7,772 nucleotides of DNA from an uncultured Endomicrobiia bacterium (GTDB taxonomy: Bacteria; Elusimicrobiota; Endomicrobiia; Endomicrobiales; Endomicrobiaceae). The notes beneath the pieces are model-generated. The model worked only from the letters and a program-made list of their open reading frames with translations, ran no database searches and had not been told where the DNA came from. This document shows positions 5,164-7,772 of this stretch, one piece after another. The stretch covers positions 1-7,772 of the forward strand of contig CAJOOL010000302.1 in assembly GCA_905236115.1 (NCBI GenBank), written 5' to 3'. Position 1 is the stretch's first letter; each line of letters begins with the position of its first letter. A program made the translations under genes and the position numbers.

Positions 5164-6045
5164 TTAAATTTTTAATTCTTCCAATTCTCCAATCCTTACT
5201 ATAACTCTTTCTTTATTATTGTCAATAAAACTTAAATCTATATATTTGGCATCTATATCTTTTTGTGCCAAATCATTTAATACCAATTTAATCTTTGATG
5301 CTTTTTCTTCAATTTTTTTATAATAAGGCTGTCCCCAACAAACCGTTATTTTATCATTTATTTTAAAAATTATGTCTTCTGTGTCTCCGTAACTCATACC
5401 GGTTATTTCCGGAATAAAATCTTTCATATATACTTTAAACTGCCGATAAAATTTTAAAAGAGACTCTCTTTCTTTTTCATCGGAATATGCAAGAACAGGA
5501 ATTTTCATATCAAACATATTCCCTCTCAGCGGAAACGGACGATTGTCAAAATCTATTCCGGCTTTAATACCGTCTTTATAAATAAAAACTTCAGGTTCTC
5601 TTTCTTTAAGCGATATCACAACTTTTTTTTCTTTCCAGTTTCTTGACATGGAAATATCTTTTAATTCAGGCTTTTGCTCCTGAAGATTTTTCTTTGTGTC
5701 CGACAGAGAAATCCTCAGCAGATTGTCGCCTATTTTAAAAGGAATAAGATTTCTAATTTCGGTTTCCGTAATATTGCTGCAACCGGTAATTTCTATATAA
5801 TCAATAAAAAAACGTTCGTCGGAATAAAGACGCGACATTACGTAATTATACGCATTAAACAACATAACCACTATGCAAGCTCCGGCACCAACAATCAAAA
5901 GAGCAAACAACATTTTAAAAAAAAGTTTCTTAAATATTTTTAAAGAACTTTTTTTCTGTCCGTTTTTTACTCTATTTAAAGAAACTCTTTTTGTATAACT
6001 TCTTGACGAATATTTTTTATATGATTTTTTTTTGTTTATTACCAT
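5164..6045 (-). CDS. ftsQ: Cell division protein FtsQ/DivIB
   Basis: Bitopic inner-membrane divisome protein that links FtsA/FtsZ with the septal synthase regulators FtsL and FtsB. The 293 residues comprise a strongly basic cytoplasmic tail (1-44, many K, R and S), one transmembrane helix (about 45-66, MLFALLIVGAGACIVVMLF), a POTRA domain (about 79-150, from FFIDYIEITGCSNITETEIRNLI to VVISLKEREPEVFIY), and a beta-rich FtsQ domain to the end. Sequence conservation in this family is low, so the call rests on architecture and position between ddl and ftsA. The ATG is 16 bp after the ddl stop and has no convincing Shine-Dalgarno; translation may depend on coupling to ddl. The next Met (45) lies at the membrane helix, so no later start is reasonable. 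Confidence 0.88.
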   Translation of the reverse strand: MVINKKKSYKKYSSRSYTKRVSLNRVKNGQKKSSLKIFKKLFFKMLFALLIVGAGACIVVMLFNAYNYVMSRLYSDERFFIDYIEITGCSNITETEIRNLIPFKIGDNLLRISLSDTKKNLQEQKPELKDISMSRNWKEKKVVISLKEREPEVFIYKDGIKAGIDFDNRPFPLRGNMFDMKIPVLAYSDEKERESLLKFYRQFKVYMKDFIPEITGMSYGDTEDIIFKINDKITVCWGQPYYKKIEEKASKIKLVLNDLAQKDIDAKYIDLSFIDNNKERVIVRIGELEELKI

Positions 6046-6061
6046 TTGTTGTTTTCTGCTT

Positions 6062-7021
6062 TCAGCAATTTTTCAGTATCTCCAGCACCAAATCTTCAAA
6101 ACTCATTCCCTCATATTTTGCCGCATCGGGAAACAACGATGTTTCCGTCATCCCCGGCAGTGTATTAAGCTCCAGCACATAAATTTTATTGTCTTTATCA
6201 ACTATCATATCGGCTCTGCAAGTTCCTTTACAGCGGAATTCGTTATAAATTTTTACGGCAATTTTCTGTATTTCTTTTAATGTTTTTTCCGGCAGCCTTG
6301 CCGGTATTATATGTCTGCTTTGTCCGACGGTATATTTGGATTTAAAATCGTAAAATTTTCCTTTCGGCACTATTTCTATTACCGGAAGAGCTCTTCCGTT
6401 TAAAACTCCGGCTGTAACTTCCGTTCCCTTAATATATTGTTCAATCAGAATATATCTGTCGTATTTTGCCGCTTCGTCAAAGGCTTTTTCAAATTCTTTC
6501 TTATTTTTTGCTATTGATATTCCTATCGCCGAGCCCTGCGTCGCAGGTTTTACCACCACAGGAAAATCCGTTTTCAAAAAATCTTTACAATCAAAAATTT
6601 CCGTTACTGCAGAACAATTTTTTTGGCAGTCTTGAATTTCATCTTTATCAATTATCATCCATTTCGGTGTAGGTATCTTGGCATATTCAAACATCTTTTT
6701 GGATATGACTTTATCCATACTTGCAGCCGAAGAAAATACGCCGCAACCCGTGTAAGGAATGCCCATAATTTCAAGCATTCCCTGAATGGTTCCGTCTTCA
6801 CCGTTTTTCCCGTGAAGAGCTAAATAGGCGATATCAATCTTTTCTTTCTTTATTTTTTCGGCAATATTTTTATCAACGTCTATCAAAACGGTTTTAAATT
6901 TCATTTTTTTCAATGCTTCACAAACCGCTTTGCCCGACATTAAAGAAATTTCCCTTTCGGAAGATATTCCGCCGCAAAGCACGCCGATTTTTTTGGTTTT
7001 TAAATTTTCCAAATCCATCAT
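6062..7021 (-). CDS. ddl: D-alanine--D-alanine ligase
   Basis: ATP-grasp enzyme of the cytoplasm that joins two D-alanines for the peptidoglycan stem peptide. Its 319 residues carry the full family set: GGISSEREISLMSG (17-30) with the substrate-binding Glu, HGKNGEDGTIQGMLE (70-84), the ATP-grasp segment VVKPATQGSAIGIS (156-169), EQYIKGTEVTAGVL (194-207), the omega loop YDFKSKY (224-230), and the metal-binding ELNTLPGMTETSLFP (284-298). The YDFKSKY loop is of the D-Ala-D-Ala type, not the D-lactate type of VanA, so intrinsic vancomycin resistance by this enzyme is not indicated. Two consecutive ATGs open the frame; AGGA (7029-7032) is 7 nt before the first, which I chose. This Shine-Dalgarno overlaps the murB stop codon. 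The stop is TGA, 16 bp before ftsQ. Confidence 0.95.
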   Translation of the reverse strand: MMDLENLKTKKIGVLCGGISSEREISLMSGKAVCEALKKMKFKTVLIDVDKNIAEKIKKEKIDIAYLALHGKNGEDGTIQGMLEIMGIPYTGCGVFSSAASMDKVISKKMFEYAKIPTPKWMIIDKDEIQDCQKNCSAVTEIFDCKDFLKTDFPVVVKPATQGSAIGISIAKNKKEFEKAFDEAAKYDRYILIEQYIKGTEVTAGVLNGRALPVIEIVPKGKFYDFKSKYTVGQSRHIIPARLPEKTLKEIQKIAVKIYNEFRCKGTCRADMIVDKDNKIYVLELNTLPGMTETSLFPDAAKYEGMSFEDLVLEILKNC

Positions 7022-7030
7022 TTTATTATC

Positions 7031-7772
7031 CTACTTTACTATTCTTATTTCAGGCTCAAGAATTATATTATATTTTTCATAAACTTTATTTTTTACAAAA
7101 TCCATAAGAGCGAGCATATTTTTTGCCGAACAGTTATTTTTGTTGATAAAAAAATTTGCATGAACAGCAGAAACTTCCGCATCGCCGACACGATATTTTT
7201 TTAAGTTCAAAGAATCTATCAATCTTGCAGCAAAATCATTTTGCGGATTTTTAAATACACATCCTGCATTTTTGGTTCCTGACGGCTGAGTATTTTTTCT
7301 TTTTGTAAGTTCCCGCAAAATCACGTCTAAAATATCATTTTTATTCGCTTTTTTCAACATAAAAAAAGCTCTTGTTATTATGCAGTTTTTTAGGCCGCTG
7401 TTTCTGTATGTAAAATTTATATCTTTTCTGTCCAAAATTTGTTTCACACCGTCAAAATTTATAACTTCTATTTTTTTAAGACAGTCGGAAATGCTGAAAA
7501 TTTTTACGCCGGCATTGCCGAAAACAGCACCGCCGACAGTCCCGGGAATACCCGCCAAATGTTCAAGCCCGCTTAACCCTTGCCGTGCAGTTTGATTAAC
7601 AGAATAAGGTAGGCTTAGTGCCGCACCGCACTCAAAACATACGTCAACTGCTGATACATACGATACATTCAAGCTCATATGAGCGAAAATGCTTCCCGGC
7701 TTGACTGAAAGTTTTATTATTATTCCTTTAAAACCGTCGTCGGAAAATAAAGTATTTGTCCCTCCGCCCAGA
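7031..7772 (-). CDS. murB: UDP-N-acetylenolpyruvoylglucosamine reductase (5' end outside window)
   Basis: FAD enzyme that reduces UDP-GlcNAc-enolpyruvate to UDP-MurNAc with NADPH in the cytoplasm. The frame runs open to the window edge; 246 residues are visible and perhaps 50 are missing, since it already starts at the FAD-binding LGGGTNTLFSDDGFKG. An internal ATG at 7678 is not the start. Further motifs are GLEHLAGIPGTVGGAVFGNAG, TYRNSGLK with the active-site Arg, RKNTQPSGTKNAGCVFKNP, VHANFFIN, and LEPEIRI with the terminal catalytic Glu. Absence of the extra tyrosine loop suggests a type II enzyme. In NAGCVFKNP a Cys (codon 7259-7261) stands where E. coli MurB has its proton-donating Ser. 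It ends in TAG, 9 bp before ddl, so the genes are co-transcribed; murC or murG would be expected upstream. Confidence 0.93.
   Translation of the reverse strand, partial: LGGGTNTLFSDDGFKGIIIKLSVKPGSIFAHMSLNVSYVSAVDVCFECGAALSLPYSVNQTARQGLSGLEHLAGIPGTVGGAVFGNAGVKIFSISDCLKKIEVINFDGVKQILDRKDINFTYRNSGLKNCIITRAFFMLKKANKNDILDVILRELTKRKNTQPSGTKNAGCVFKNPQNDFAARLIDSLNLKKYRVGDAEVSAVHANFFINKNNCSAKNMLALMDFVKNKVYEKYNIILEPEIRIVK

Noticed and set aside
6032..6280. Plus-strand frames antisense to the ddl end and ftsQ start
   Set aside because: No ribosome binding sites and fully explained by the conserved ddl reading frame.

Overview
The window looks like a chromosomal segment of a low-GC, AT-rich bacterium that makes peptidoglycan and uses the standard code: TGA ends the DtxR-like gene and ddl. 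Most genes have recognisable Shine-Dalgarno sequences. The gene order murB-ddl-ftsQ-ftsA-ftsZ is a classic dcw (division and cell wall) cluster. Together with the AT-rich codon use and the small palindromic intergenic repeats, it made me think of Elusimicrobiota/Endomicrobia or another low-GC Gram-negative gut-type lineage. That placement is an impression, not a demonstration.

Layout. Bases 1-400 hold no believable gene; they contain a mosaic of short palindromic repeats (1-155), a further hairpin (210-250) and an AT-rich promoter/operator-like block (307-360). Three plus-strand genes follow: a small XRE-type repressor with a C-terminal coiled coil (401-757), a DtxR/MntR-type metalloregulator (964-1377), and an SO_0444-type Cu/Zn efflux permease fused to a C-terminal HMA (CopZ-like) domain (1464-2717). 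Between the first two, on the minus strand, lies what looks like a decayed gene end interrupted by TGA (754-855). The regulator has a good candidate promoter (TTGACA, 17 nt, TAGACT) whose -10 box sits inside a DtxR-box-like palindrome, so autoregulation is plausible.

From 2722 to the window end, the minus strand carries the dcw cluster in transcription order murB (5' end beyond the window), ddl, ftsQ, ftsA, ftsZ. The genes are tightly packed, with gaps of 9, 16, 19 and 71 bp. MurB completes UDP-N-acetylmuramic acid, Ddl makes the D-Ala-D-Ala of the stem peptide, and FtsQ, FtsA and FtsZ form the division machinery that directs septal wall synthesis. The two halves of the window converge tail to tail with 4 bp between stop codons and no room for a terminator.

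Points most worth a second look: an ideal internal Shine-Dalgarno and in-frame ATG exactly where the HMA domain begins, so the permease gene may also yield a free 66-residue metallochaperone; the DtxR-like protein, which keeps the Cys/Glu/His metal ligands but has lost the ancillary-site histidines; and an FtsZ without the usual C-terminal FLR-type peptide. I found no clear case of a wholly new multi-gene system; the metal-responsive regulator plus dual-product transporter is the best candidate.
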